Below are positions 42,127 to 50,156 of a stretch of 64,000 bases of DNA, piece by piece. This DNA is from DASQMT01 sp963827335 (GTDB taxonomy: Bacteria; Actinomycetota; Thermoleophilia; Solirubrobacterales; Solirubrobacteraceae), in contig CAWHAP010000018.1 of the NCBI GenBank assembly GCA_963827335.1, positions 372,001-436,000 on the forward strand, in the 5' to 3' direction. The notes below the pieces were generated by a model, which worked only from the letters and a program-made list of their open reading frames with translations, did not search any database and had not been told where the DNA came from. Each line of letters opens with the position of its first letter. Within the stretch, counting starts at the first letter, position 1. The position numbers and the translations under genes were made by a program.

Positions 42127-43133
42127 GGTCGGTCGGGAGCCCGGTCGCCTGTGCCCCCGAAACCCCGAGTATAGGCGGGTGCCCGGGCGCCCCGTCGGGG
42201 TCCGGCGGCCGCGGCGGCGACCGCGTGCCACGCCACGACGACCCGCTCGGCCATCCGGTCGGCGGAGAAGAGCTCGGCGCGCGCGCGCCCGTCGACGCGG
42301 GGATCGGGCGCCGCGAGCGCCGGCGCCAGCGCCGCGCGCCAGCGGGCGGCGTCCCACTCCCCGCAGTACGCGCCGTCGATCCCGTGGAGGGCGACGGGGT
42401 GGATGCCGACCGGGGTCCCGAACGCCGGCACGCCGCAGGCGAGCGCCTCGATGACCGACAGCCCGAACCCCTCGTCCTGCGAGGGCACGAGCACCGCGTT
42501 GGCGGCGTTGATCCAGTACGGGACCTCCTCGGGCGGGACGGCGCCCAGGGTGAGCAGCGGCACGTCGCCGGCGGCCTCCCGCGCGCGGTCGAACCGCTTC
42601 AGCGGGCGTGCCGGATCGTGCGGGAACAGCAGGTAGGGGCCGGCGGGGTCGAGCCCGAGCCGCGCGCGGGCCTCCGCGCGGGGGATCGGGCGGAAGCGCT
42701 CGAGCGCGATCCCCACCGGCAGCACGGCGACCCGCCGCCGCGTCCCCGCGCCGGGCACGTTGCGGCTGAACGCGCGCGAGACCGCGGCCGGCAGCGCGCA
42801 GAAGGGGAGCGCCGCGCGCGTGACGAGGCGCGAACGGCGGACGAAGAGGTCGTTGCCGTGCAGCGTCACCACCACCGGCCCGCGCCGCGCCGCCAGGGCC
42901 GGCAGCGCCGCGAGCCCGAAGTGGGCGTGGACGACGTCGAAGCGCTGCCCCCGCGTGGCCCGGCGGATCGTCGCGATCGCGCGCAGGAGCGCCCGCGGCC
43001 CGTGCGCGAAGGCGAAGACCTCGACCTCGACGCCGGGCCGCCGGCGCAGCGCCTCGACCTGGTCGCGCACGAACACGCCCCGCTGCGGTGCGGCGTCCGA
43101 CGGCCACATGTTGGTCACGACGAGCGCGCGCAC
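42123..43133 (-). CDS. GT4 family glycosyltransferase
   Basis: 336 residues from a GTG at 43133. GT-B fold: NMWPSDAAPQRGVFVRDQVE at the N-terminus, VVHAHFG and TLHGNDLF in the acceptor domain, and PSQDEGFGLSVIEALACGVP, the donor-binding E-x7-E motif, in the C-terminal domain. Transfers a sugar from a nucleotide-sugar, retaining the anomeric configuration; the acceptor is unknown. It is the first gene of an operon with two zinc-ribbon proteins. A TACGCT box lies seven bases before the start. Confidence 0.9.
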   Translation of the reverse strand: MRALVVTNMWPSDAAPQRGVFVRDQVEALRRRPGVEVEVFAFAHGPRALLRAIATIRRATRGQRFDVVHAHFGLAALPALAARRGPVVVTLHGNDLFVRRSRLVTRAALPFCALPAAVSRAFSRNVPGAGTRRRVAVLPVGIALERFRPIPRAEARARLGLDPAGPYLLFPHDPARPLKRFDRAREAAGDVPLLTLGAVPPEEVPYWINAANAVLVPSQDEGFGLSVIEALACGVPAFGTPVGIHPVALHGIDGAYCGEWDAARWRAALAPALAAPDPRVDGRARAELFSADRMAERVVVAWHAVAAAAAGPRRGARAPAYTRGFGGTGDRAPDRP

Positions 43134-43140
43134 CGGGCCG

Positions 43141-43146
43141 AGCGTA
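43141..43146 (-). promoter_or_regulatory. -10 box (TACGCT) for the glycosyltransferase operon
   Basis: On the minus strand TACGCT ends seven bases before the GTG start; no ribosome site, so probably leaderless. Confidence 0.4.
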
Positions 43147-43266
43147 CTTTCGTCACGGACACGTCGCACATTCGTCACCAACACGTCTGGATCCGTTCCG
43201 ACGCGGCGCCGACCATCGCCAGAGGCTCCGCCCGACCGGTGGCGGGGGACGAGCGGGAGGTCGGCG

Positions 43267-43491
43267 GTGCAGCGGCTGTACGGATGGCAGGGGCGGGCGC
43301 ATGCGGCGCTCGCGCCGCGGGCGCGGGACGCGCGGGGGCAGGGGACGGTCGAGTACGTCGGGCTGATCCTGCTCGTGGCGGTGATCCTCGCCGGCGTCGT
43401 CAAGGCGAGCGGCGGGCTCAAGGACTCCACGATCGCCGAGGCGGTGATCGAGAAGCTCAAGGGGGCGATCGACTCGGTCGGCGAGGGCTAG
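43267..43491 (+). CDS. Flp/TadE-like prepilin-type small membrane protein
   Basis: 74 residues from a GTG at 43267 with GGGAGG six bases upstream. A basic N-terminus ends in RGQGTVEYVGLILLVAVILAGVV, the class III prepilin pattern: glycine cleavage site, then glutamate at +5 relative to the hydrophobic helix. A short amphipathic C-terminus follows. No prepilin peptidase, ATPase or Tad gene is visible in the window, so it may be an orphan exported through a locus elsewhere. Its stop lies in the left arm of a palindromic element. Confidence 0.75.
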   Translation: MQRLYGWQGRAHAALAPRARDARGQGTVEYVGLILLVAVILAGVVKASGGLKDSTIAEAVIEKLKGAIDSVGEG

Positions 43492-43657
43492 ATGGTTGAT
43501 TCCACGACTCGCGCCCGCGAGGACGCACCCGGCCGGCGCTGGATCGCCACCCGCACCCTCGGAAATCCAACCAGGATTCCCTTCGGATGCGTGCGGCGCC
43601 CAGCATCCGCCCGTGCGGCGCCCTCGCGGGCACGGCCTCGTGGAATCAACCACCTAG
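43488..43657. repeat. Palindromic element with 15-base perfect terminal arms
   Basis: TGGTTGATTCCACGA (43493-43507) is repeated inverted as TCGTGGAATCAACCA (43638-43652). The pairing continues inwards imperfectly (CGCCCGCGAGGACGC versus GCGCCCTCGCGGGC). The centre has GGAAATCC-AACCA-GGATTCC. The left arm starts at the stop codon of the pilin-like gene. Nothing in it reads as a protein. It could be a structured RNA, an attenuator before rph or a small mobile element. Confidence 0.75.
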
Positions 43658-43730
43658 GGGAGCCGGCGGCGCGACGCCTGCCAGACTCACCCGCGATGAG
43701 CGCGAACGAGCGAGACGCGCCGGTGGCGGC

Positions 43731-44453
43731 ATGACCGCGGGGCGCAGTGGCGGCCGCACCGCGGGCGACCTGCGGCCGGTGACCATGCAGCCGGGCTTCG
43801 TCGCCACGGCGACGGGCTCGGTGCTCATCGCGTGCGGCGAGACGCGCGTGATCTGCACCGCCTCGGTGCAGGAGTCGGTGCCCCGCTGGATGGCCGGCCG
43901 CGGCCGCGGGTGGGTCACGGCCGAGTACGGGATGCTCCCCGCCTCGACGGGCGACCGCAAGCCGCGCGACGTGTCCAAGGGGCGCCCGGACGGCCGCACC
44001 GTGGAGATCCAGCGGCTGATCGGCCGCTGCCTCCGCGGGGTCGTCGACTTCGAGGCGCTCGGCGAGCGCACGGTCTACGTGGACTGCGACGTGCTGACGG
44101 CCGACGGCGGCACGCGCTGCGCGTCGATCACCGGCGGCTACGTCGCGCTCGAGCTGGCGCTGCGCCGGCTGGCGGACGAGGGCAAGCTGCCGGTCGTCCC
44201 GCTGACTGGCACGGTCGCCGCGGTGTCGTGCGGGATCGTCGAGGGCACGCCGCTGCTCGACCTCGACTACGCCGAGGACTCCTCCGCGGAGGTCGACGCG
44301 AACGTGGTCATGACCGGCGAGGGCGGCCTCGTCGAGGTCCAGGCCACCGCGGAGCGCACGCCCCTGTCGCGCGCGCACCTGGACGAGCTGCTCGCGCTGG
44401 CCCAGCACGGCATCGAGGGCCTGCGCGCGGCGCAGACGGCGGCCATCGGGTAG
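43731..44453 (+). CDS. rph: Ribonuclease PH
   Basis: A 240-residue phosphorolytic 3'-5' exoribonuclease that trims tRNA 3' ends. RSGGRTAGDLRPV at the start, GSVLIACGETRVICTASV, GRGRGWVTAEYGMLP, TGDRKPRDVSKGRPDGRT and LDLDYAEDSSAEVDANVV are all family blocks, and the length is normal. Start at the ATG 43731. A palindromic element of 170 bases lies upstream. The next gene, rdgB, follows ten bases later, a common arrangement in bacteria. Confidence 0.96.
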   Translation: MTAGRSGGRTAGDLRPVTMQPGFVATATGSVLIACGETRVICTASVQESVPRWMAGRGRGWVTAEYGMLPASTGDRKPRDVSKGRPDGRTVEIQRLIGRCLRGVVDFEALGERTVYVDCDVLTADGGTRCASITGGYVALELALRRLADEGKLPVVPLTGTVAAVSCGIVEGTPLLDLDYAEDSSAEVDANVVMTGEGGLVEVQATAERTPLSRAHLDELLALAQHGIEGLRAAQTAAIG

Positions 44454-44463
44454 GAGGGACACC

Positions 44464-45045
44464 ATGCGGCTGGTGCTCGCCACCCGCAACGACCACAAGG
44501 TGCGCGAGCTCGCGCGCATGATGGACGGGGTGCGGATCGACCCGCTGCCGGCGGACGTCGCGCTGCCGCCCGAGGACGGCGACACGTACGCCGCCAACGC
44601 GCTGGGCAAGGCGCGCGCCGCGGCGGCCGCCCTCGGCCGCCCCGCCATCGCCGATGACTCCGGCGTCGAGGCCGCCGCGCTGGACGGCGCCCCCGGCATC
44701 TTCTCGGCGCGCTTCGCCGGCCCGGACGCGACGGACGCCGAGAACCTCGCGAAGCTGCGTGCGGAGGCCCCCGCCGGCTCGGCGCTGCGCTACGTCTGCG
44801 TGATGGCCTACGCAGCGCCCGGCGGCGAGGAGCGGACGTTCACCGGCGTGTGCGACGGCACGCTCGCGGCGGACGCGCGCGGCAGCGGCGGCTTCGGCTA
44901 CGACCCCGCCTTCCTGCCGGCGGAGGTGGCCGGCGCCCGCACGATGGCCGAGCTCTCCGACGCCGAGAAGGACGCGATCTCCCATCGCGGCCGGGCCGCC
45001 CGCGCGCTGCTGGCCTGGCTCGGCGGCGAGGAGGGGCGCGCATGA
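44464..45045 (+). CDS. rdgB: dITP/XTP pyrophosphatase (RdgB/HAM1)
   Basis: A 193-residue enzyme that removes non-canonical purine nucleotides (ITP, dITP, XTP) from the pool. The N-terminal LVLATRNDHKVREL, the IADDSGVEAAALDGAPG block, and the C-terminal GGFGYDPAFLP and ISHRGRA motifs are complete. GAGGGACACC precedes the ATG. Its stop overlaps the next start (ATGA). Confidence 0.95.
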   Translation: MRLVLATRNDHKVRELARMMDGVRIDPLPADVALPPEDGDTYAANALGKARAAAAALGRPAIADDSGVEAAALDGAPGIFSARFAGPDATDAENLAKLRAEAPAGSALRYVCVMAYAAPGGEERTFTGVCDGTLAADARGSGGFGYDPAFLPAEVAGARTMAELSDAEKDAISHRGRAARALLAWLGGEEGRA

Positions 45046-46517
45046 GCCGGTCCGGGGCCGCGGACGCGACCGCCGACGGGACCGAGGTGCACGCCGCGCC
45101 GTCGGCGGAGCTCGACCGGATCGCCGCCGAGGCGCGCCGCCGGTCGGCGCGCTTCAGCGTCGCCGCGGCGGCGTTCCTCGTCGCGCTCAAGCTCGGCACC
45201 GGGCTGATCACCGGCTCGATCGCCTTCCTCGCGGAGGCGGCGCACTCGGCCACCGACCTCGTCGCGGCGCTGCTCACCCTGTTCGCGGTCCGCGTCGCCA
45301 CCCGCCCGCCCGACGAGCAGCATCACTACGGCCACGGCAAGGCCGAGCACCTCGGCGCCCTCGCCGAGAGCGCGATCCTCCTGCTGCTGGCGCTGGCCAT
45401 CGGCACGGAGTCCGTCCGCCGGCTCGCGAGCGGCCACGCCGAGGGCGTCGAGGCGACGTGGTGGGCGTTCGTCGTCCTCGCCGTCGTGATCGCCGTCGAC
45501 GTGTCGCGCATGGTCGCGAGCGGTCGCAGCGCGCGCCGCTACGGCTCGCCCGCGCTGGCCGCCAACGCCGTGCACTTCGCGTCCGACCTCGCCGGCTCCA
45601 CCGCGGTGCTCGCGGGCACGATCCTCGTCGCCACGGGCCATCCGGTCGGCGACGCGGTGGCCGGCCTGCTCGTCGCGCTGCTCGTCGTCGGCCTCGCCGT
45701 GCGGCTCATGTCGCAGTCCGTGCAGGTGCTGATGGACCGCACGTCGGCCGAGGCGGAGGAGACGATCCGGGCCGCGCTGGCCGCGCTGCGCGAGCCGCTC
45801 GAGCTGCGCCGGATCCGCGTCCGGCACGCGGCGGACACCGTCTTCGCCGACCTCGTCGTGGGCGTCGCCGCCGACAAGGGCGTCGGCCAGGCCCACGCCA
45901 CCGCCGACGCGATCGAGGACCTCGTCCGCGACGCGCTCGGCCACGCCGACGTCGTCGTGCACGTCGAGCCCGTCGCGCCCGAGGGCGGCCTGCGCGAGCG
46001 CGCCACGGCGGCGGCCGCGGCCGTGCCCGAGGTGCGCGAGGTCCACAACGTGCGGGTGATGCGCGTCGGCGCCGCGAACGAGGTGTCGCTGCACGTCAAG
46101 CTCCCGCGCGAGCTCAACCTGGCCGAGGCGCACGACGTGATCGAGCGGCTCGAGTCGGCCGTGCGCGGCGCGGTGCCGGAGATCCACAGCGTCCACACGC
46201 ACATCGAGCCGCTCGCCCGCACGGACTGGGCGTCGGCGCCGCCGGAGGGCGACACCGCCGTCGAGCACGCCGCGGTCGAGGAGGCCGTCCGCGGCATCAC
46301 CGGCGCGCTGCCGGCCGCCGTGCGCTTCCGCGACGCCGAGCGCGGCCGCGTCGCGCTCGTCACCATCAAGCTGCCCGGCGAGCAGCCGCTCCCGTCCGCG
46401 CACCACCACGCGGGGCGCATCGAGGAGGCCGTGCGCGACCGCTGCCCGGGGCTGGCGGACGTGATCGTCCATACCGAGCCGGAGGGCGGCGAGGTCCCGG
46501 CGGGCGACGTCCGCTGA
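45042..46517 (+). CDS. Cation diffusion facilitator with tandem C-terminal domains
   Basis: The protein has 491 residues; typical CDF proteins have about 300. The membrane core (about 35-240) carries the metal sites: AEAAHSATDL in span 2, HHYGHGKAEHLGALAES after span 3, and NAVHFASDLAGS in span 5. A dimerisation domain follows (about 245-315). Two more domains with the same alpha-beta pattern appear at about 320-400 (VPEVREVHNVRVMRV, HSVHTHIEPL) and 405-485 (LPSAHHHAGRIEEAV, VIVHTEPEG). The export substrate is probably zinc, iron or manganese. The extra histidine-rich domains may add metal sensing. Confidence 0.9.
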   Translation: MSRSGAADATADGTEVHAAPSAELDRIAAEARRRSARFSVAAAAFLVALKLGTGLITGSIAFLAEAAHSATDLVAALLTLFAVRVATRPPDEQHHYGHGKAEHLGALAESAILLLLALAIGTESVRRLASGHAEGVEATWWAFVVLAVVIAVDVSRMVASGRSARRYGSPALAANAVHFASDLAGSTAVLAGTILVATGHPVGDAVAGLLVALLVVGLAVRLMSQSVQVLMDRTSAEAEETIRAALAALREPLELRRIRVRHAADTVFADLVVGVAADKGVGQAHATADAIEDLVRDALGHADVVVHVEPVAPEGGLRERATAAAAAVPEVREVHNVRVMRVGAANEVSLHVKLPRELNLAEAHDVIERLESAVRGAVPEIHSVHTHIEPLARTDWASAPPEGDTAVEHAAVEEAVRGITGALPAAVRFRDAERGRVALVTIKLPGEQPLPSAHHHAGRIEEAVRDRCPGLADVIVHTEPEGGEVPAGDVR

Positions 46518-46536
46518 GGCGGCGCGGATCCCGGGC

Positions 46537-46677
46537 TCAGCGCAGGTTGATCGCCGCCGAGATGGCGATCGCGAGCAGGACCCCGGCGTAGCCGAGGTAG
46601 CCCGAGATCAGCAGGATCAGGCTGATGATCAGGCAGATGCCGACGGTGGTCAGCCAGGCGAGGCGGTTGAGCGGCAC
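46537..46677 (-). CDS. Small two-span membrane protein
   Basis: 46 residues from a GTG at 46677 with AGGGAG upstream. The sequence starts MPLNRLAWLTTVGICL and contains two hydrophobic stretches (ICLIISLILLISGYLGYAG and VLLAIAISAAINL) separated by a tight turn. Similar short proteins occur in Thermoleophilia genomes. Divergent from the next gene and convergent with the CDF gene. The function is unknown; it is too short for many gene finders but the ribosome site and membrane topology support it. Confidence 0.65.
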   Translation of the reverse strand: MPLNRLAWLTTVGICLIISLILLISGYLGYAGVLLAIAISAAINLR

Positions 46678-46701
46678 GGCTCCCTATTCTGCGCGACGCG
46701 G

Positions 46702-47112
46702 ATGCCGCCTGCCCTGACCCCCGCCCTGGCCGCCGACTACGTGCGGGAGCTGTCGGCCGACGTGCGCGCCGTCGTCGTGCTCGGCGCGGACGGCGCGCTC
46801 GCCGCCGGGCCCGCTCCCCTGGCCGAGGCCGCGCGCGGCCTGCTGGCCGCCGGCGAGGCCGCCGAGCTCGAGGCCGTCACGGCGGACGGGGTCGTCTGCG
46901 CCGTCCGCTCGTCCGCCCACGCGGCCGTCGCCGTCTGCGGGCCCCACGCGCTCCCCGGGATCGTCCGCGCGGACCTCCGCGCGGCGGTCGCCGCACTGCG
47001 GGGCGCGCCGCCGCCGGACGCCCCCGCGGGCGCCGCGGACCCCGCCCCGGAGCCCGTCCGGGCCGCTGCGGAGCGTCTGATCTCCGCGCTCCAGGGCGGT
47101 TCTGGGGCGTAA
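46702..47112 (+). CDS. Small soluble protein, possibly roadblock-like
   Basis: The protein has 136 residues, ATG start. The sequence VRAVVVLGADGALAAGPAPLAEAARGLLAAGEAAELEAVTADGV has the strand-turn-strand-helix flow of roadblock/LC7 domains, but no diagnostic residue is seen. A C-terminal alanine/proline-rich helix (VRAAAERLISAL) follows. A terminator follows the gene. No function can be assigned. Confidence 0.5.
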   Translation: MPPALTPALAADYVRELSADVRAVVVLGADGALAAGPAPLAEAARGLLAAGEAAELEAVTADGVVCAVRSSAHAAVAVCGPHALPGIVRADLRAAVAALRGAPPPDAPAGAADPAPEPVRAAAERLISALQGGSGA

Positions 47113-47137
47113 TCGCCCCAACCTGCGCGCCGGGTTA

Positions 47138-47160
47138 ACCCCGCAATTTGCGGGTTTTTC
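47138..47160 (+). terminator. Intrinsic terminator before the HU gene
   Basis: CCCGCA-ATT-TGCGGG (47140-47154) is followed by TTTTT, the clearest rho-independent terminator in the window. Confidence 0.85.
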
Positions 47161-47251
47161 CGGGCAAACCACGGTCTAGAGCCAAAACAGCGTCCGGACC
47201 CCTTGTTAGCTTCGCGCCGACCACGACCCAACAAGGGACGAAGGAGGAGTC

Positions 47252-47524
47252 ATGACGAAGTCGGAATTCGTCGACAAGGTCGCCGATACGAGTGGCCTGT
47301 CCAAGAAGGACGCCGGCGCGGCGGTCGACGCGGTCATCAAGTCGATCGAGAATGCGCTCTCGTCGGGTGAAGAGGTCTCGTTCACGGGCTTCGGCAAGTT
47401 CCACGTCGCCCAGCGCGGCGCGCGCGAGGGACGCAACCCCCGCACGGGCGAGACGATGCAGATCGCGGCGAGCAAGGTCCCGCGCTTCACGGCGGGCTCG
47501 GGCCTCAAGAAGGCCATCAAGTAG
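47252..47524 (+). CDS. hup: HU family DNA-binding protein
   Basis: The 90 residues form a standard-length bacterial HU. The N-terminal MTKSEFVDKVADTSGLSKK helices and the DNA-arm GFGKFHVAQRGAREGRNPRTG are intact, with the proline-tipped RNPRTGE arm. There is no lysine-rich C-terminal tail of the mycobacterial type. GAAGGAGGAG gives a strong ribosome site. It is flanked upstream by an intrinsic terminator. Confidence 0.97.
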   Translation: MTKSEFVDKVADTSGLSKKDAGAAVDAVIKSIENALSSGEEVSFTGFGKFHVAQRGAREGRNPRTGETMQIAASKVPRFTAGSGLKKAIK

Positions 47525-47543
47525 CCGGCCGGCGGGCGACGCG

Positions 47544-48548
47544 TTGTCGGTCCACGGCGAGGCGTCGCCCGTCACCCCGTTCGGCGACCGTCTGGCAACG
47601 GCGGTCGCCGAGCGCGAGTCCCAGATCGTCCTGGGCATCGACCCCGACCCGTCGCGCCTGTGGGCCGACGCGGTCGAGGGCCTCGCCGAGTCGCGCGCGC
47701 GCCTGGCGATGGCGCTCGCCGACGTCGAGCGCTCCGCCGCCCTCGACCTGGGCGAGACGGGGCGCGCGCCGCGGCTCAACGCCGCGGCCGCGGTCCTCGG
47801 CCACTGCCTCGCGCTGATCGACGCCGCGGGCCCTGCCTGCGTCGCGGTCAAGCCGCAGCTGGCCTGCTTCGAGCGCCTGGGATTCCCCGGCTGGCTCGCA
47901 CTGGAGGCGACCGTCAGCCACGCGCACGCCCAGGGCCTGCTCGTCATCGCCGACGCCAAGCGCGGGGACATCGACGCCAGCGCGCGCGCCTACGCGCAGG
48001 CCGTCTACACCGGGCTCGACACGCCGTTCGGCCCCAGCGCCGGCCTGTGCGCGGACGCGGTCACGCTCAACCCGCTGCTCGGCCGCGACGCGGTCGCCCC
48101 GTTCCTCGACGCCGCGCACGAGGCGGGCGCCGGCGCCTTCGTCCTCGTCCGGACCTCCAACCCGGGCGCCGCCGATCTGTTCGACCTCGAGCTCGCCGCC
48201 GGCGGCCCGCTGTGGGAGCGCCTCGCCGGGCTCGTGGCGGCGATGGGGCGGCCGGGGCCCGCGTCCGGCCTCGCGGCGATCGGCGCGGTGGCCGGCGCCA
48301 CCGCCCCGCAGCACCTCGCGCGCATGCGCGAGCTGATGCCGCACGCCCCGTTCCTGCTGCCGGGCATCGGCGCCCAGGGCGGCAGCGTCGCCGGCCTGGC
48401 GCCGGCGTTCGCCCCCGGGCGGGCGGCCGGCCTGGTCACCGCGTCGCGCTCGATCGCCAACGCCCACGAGGCCGGCGGCGCCGCGCCCGGGGAGGCGGCG
48501 CGGGCCGAGGCGGAACGGCTGCGCGAGGAGGCCTGGGCGCTCGCCTGA
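47544..48548 (+). CDS. pyrF: Orotidine 5'-phosphate decarboxylase (type 2)
   Basis: A 334-residue protein for the last step of UMP synthesis. The actinobacterial type-2 form: GIDPDPSRL at the N-terminus, the catalytic IADAKRGDID with Asp-Lys-Asp triad members, and LLPGIGAQGG near the C-terminus. Starts at a TTG (47544) with a poor ribosome site, 19 bases after hup; no ATG or GTG is in frame before GIDPDP. It may be read by re-initiation from hup. Confidence 0.92.
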   Translation: MSVHGEASPVTPFGDRLATAVAERESQIVLGIDPDPSRLWADAVEGLAESRARLAMALADVERSAALDLGETGRAPRLNAAAAVLGHCLALIDAAGPACVAVKPQLACFERLGFPGWLALEATVSHAHAQGLLVIADAKRGDIDASARAYAQAVYTGLDTPFGPSAGLCADAVTLNPLLGRDAVAPFLDAAHEAGAGAFVLVRTSNPGAADLFDLELAAGGPLWERLAGLVAAMGRPGPASGLAAIGAVAGATAPQHLARMRELMPHAPFLLPGIGAQGGSVAGLAPAFAPGRAAGLVTASRSIANAHEAGGAAPGEAARAEAERLREEAWALA

Positions 48549-48585
48549 GCGCCCGCCGTGCCGCGGATCCGCCCGGGGCGGCGGG

Positions 48586-48591
48586 TATCAT
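48586..48591 (+). promoter_or_regulatory. -10 box (TATCAT) for the LysM gene
   Basis: TATCAT ends eight bases before the ATG at 48600 and no ribosome site intervenes; probably leaderless. Confidence 0.45.
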
Positions 48592-48599
48592 CGACCGCG

Positions 48600-48929
48600 A
48601 TGGCCGGACGCAGCCCCGCGCGCTTCATCGCGCCGCTCGCCCTGGTGGCCTTCGCGCTGGCCCTGTTCCTCGTCGTCCAGAGCACGACCAAGGACGACGC
48701 GGGGTCGCCCGGCGCGCAGGACGCCCAGCCCGCGGCGGAATCGACCCCTCGGCCCGGTGACGGGAAGAAGGCGAAGCGCAAGACCCGCAAGACCTACACG
48801 GTGAAGACCGGCGACACCCCCTCGGGCATCGCCGAGAAGGTCGACGTCCCGCTGGACACGATCCTCGAGCTCAACCCGGACCTCGATCCGCAGACGCTGA
48901 CGCCCGGCACCCGGATCAAGCTGCGATGA
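48600..48929 (+). CDS. Single-span protein with C-terminal LysM domain
   Basis: The protein has 109 residues. A short basic N-terminus, one span (FIAPLALVAFALALFLVV), an acidic/basic linker (KKAKRKTRK) and a C-terminal LysM motif (TYTVKTGDTPSGIAEKVDVPLDTI then LNPDL... GTRIKL). LysM binds peptidoglycan N-acetylglucosamine chains, so the domain sits outside the membrane. Its stop overlaps the start of the carboxypeptidase gene (ATGA), linking both to cell-wall metabolism. Confidence 0.88.
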   Translation: MAGRSPARFIAPLALVAFALALFLVVQSTTKDDAGSPGAQDAQPAAESTPRPGDGKKAKRKTRKTYTVKTGDTPSGIAEKVDVPLDTILELNPDLDPQTLTPGTRIKLR

Positions 48930-50156
48930 CCCGCGCCCGTCCCGTCGTGCTGCTCGTCGCCGTGCTCGCGGCGGTCGCCGGCCTCGCCGCCCCCGCAGCG
49001 GCCGCACCGCCGCAGATCAGCGCGCCCGCGGCGATCCTGATCGAGGCCAGGACGGGCGACGTGCTGTACGAGCGCGCCGCGGACAGGCGGCGGCCGATCG
49101 CCTCGACCACGAAGCTCATGACCGCGCTGCTGACGATGGAGCGGACGAAGCTGTCCGACGACGTGGAGGCGTCGAGCTACATCGCCGTCCCCGATCGAGT
49201 CCAAGCTGGGCCTGCGCCCCGGCGAGGTGCTGTCGGTCGCCGACCTGCTGCGCGGGCTGATGCTCGAGTCCGCCAACGACGCCGCGGTCACGCTCGCCGA
49301 GCACGTCAGCGGCTCGCGCGCCGCGTTCGTGCGGCTGATGAACAAGCGCGCGCGCGAGCTCGGGCTCGAGGACACGCACTACGACAACCCGATCGGGCTC
49401 GACGGCGCGGGCAACTGGTCCTCGGCGCACGACCTCGCGCGGCTCGCCGTGATCCTGCGCAAGCACTCGTTCATCCGCAAGATCGCCAACCGCACCTCGG
49501 CGACGCTGACCACGGGCTTCCGGCCACGCACGATCCGCAACCGCAACACGCTGCTGGGCCGCGACACGGCCATCAACGGGCTGAAGACCGGGCACACTTC
49601 GACCGCGGGCTACGTGCTGGTGGGGACGCGCACCATGGACCGCGTCACGCTCGTCTCGGTGGTGCTCGGCACCTCCTCGCTCGCGGCGCGCGACGCCGAC
49701 TCGCTGGCGCTCCTGAAGTGGGGCGAGGGACGGTACGAGCAGATCCACCCCGTGACCAGGGGCACGATCGTCGGCACCCCCGAGATCGAGTTCCGGCGCG
49801 GCGCCACGACGCGGCTGGTCACCGCCGGCTCGGTGACGCGCACGGTGCCCAAGGGCGCGAAGATCACGTTCAACGACGTGGGCGTGCCGCGGATGGTCAC
49901 CGGGCCCGTCGCCCGCGGGCAGGAGTTCGGCTACCGCGAGGTCTTCGCCGACGGCAAGCGGATCGCGGCGGTGCCGATCGTGTCCGAGTTCTTCGTCCCG
50001 GCGGCCGACCTCGAGCAGAAGACGAAGGACTGGTTCACGCGTCCGGGGGCGATCCTCCTGGCCGTGCTGGTGCTGGGCGGTACGGTGCTGGTGGCACGTC
50101 GACTCCGGCGAGGCCCGCCACGGCGCCGGACCCGCTCGGAGCCCGAGACCGCATGA
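48926..50156 (+). CDS. D-alanyl-D-alanine carboxypeptidase (S11), with apparent one-base insertion
   Basis: A penicillin-binding-protein type carboxypeptidase that trims peptidoglycan stem peptides. Signal peptide (VVLLVAVLAAVAGLAAPAAA), then SxxK active site in ASTTKLMTALLTME, SxN (ESANDAA) and KTG (LKTGHTSTAG), then a C-terminal domain and a final span (AILLAVLVLGGTVLVARRL). The frame breaks in the run CCCC at 49189-49192: removing one C restores YIAVPIESKLGLRPGE and a 409-residue protein. The total span of 1231 bases (3n+1) agrees. Upstream LysM and downstream pfkB genes overlap it by four bases. Confidence 0.88.

Noticed and set aside
43492..43734. An 80-residue gene across the palindromic element
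   Set aside because: Its sequence is dictated by the palindrome and has no domain pattern; the start overlaps the upstream stop by chance of GC-rich sequence.
49185..49200. Programmed ribosomal frameshift in the carboxypeptidase gene
   Set aside because: No slippery heptamer or following pseudoknot is evident; removing a single C in a C4 run explains it more simply.
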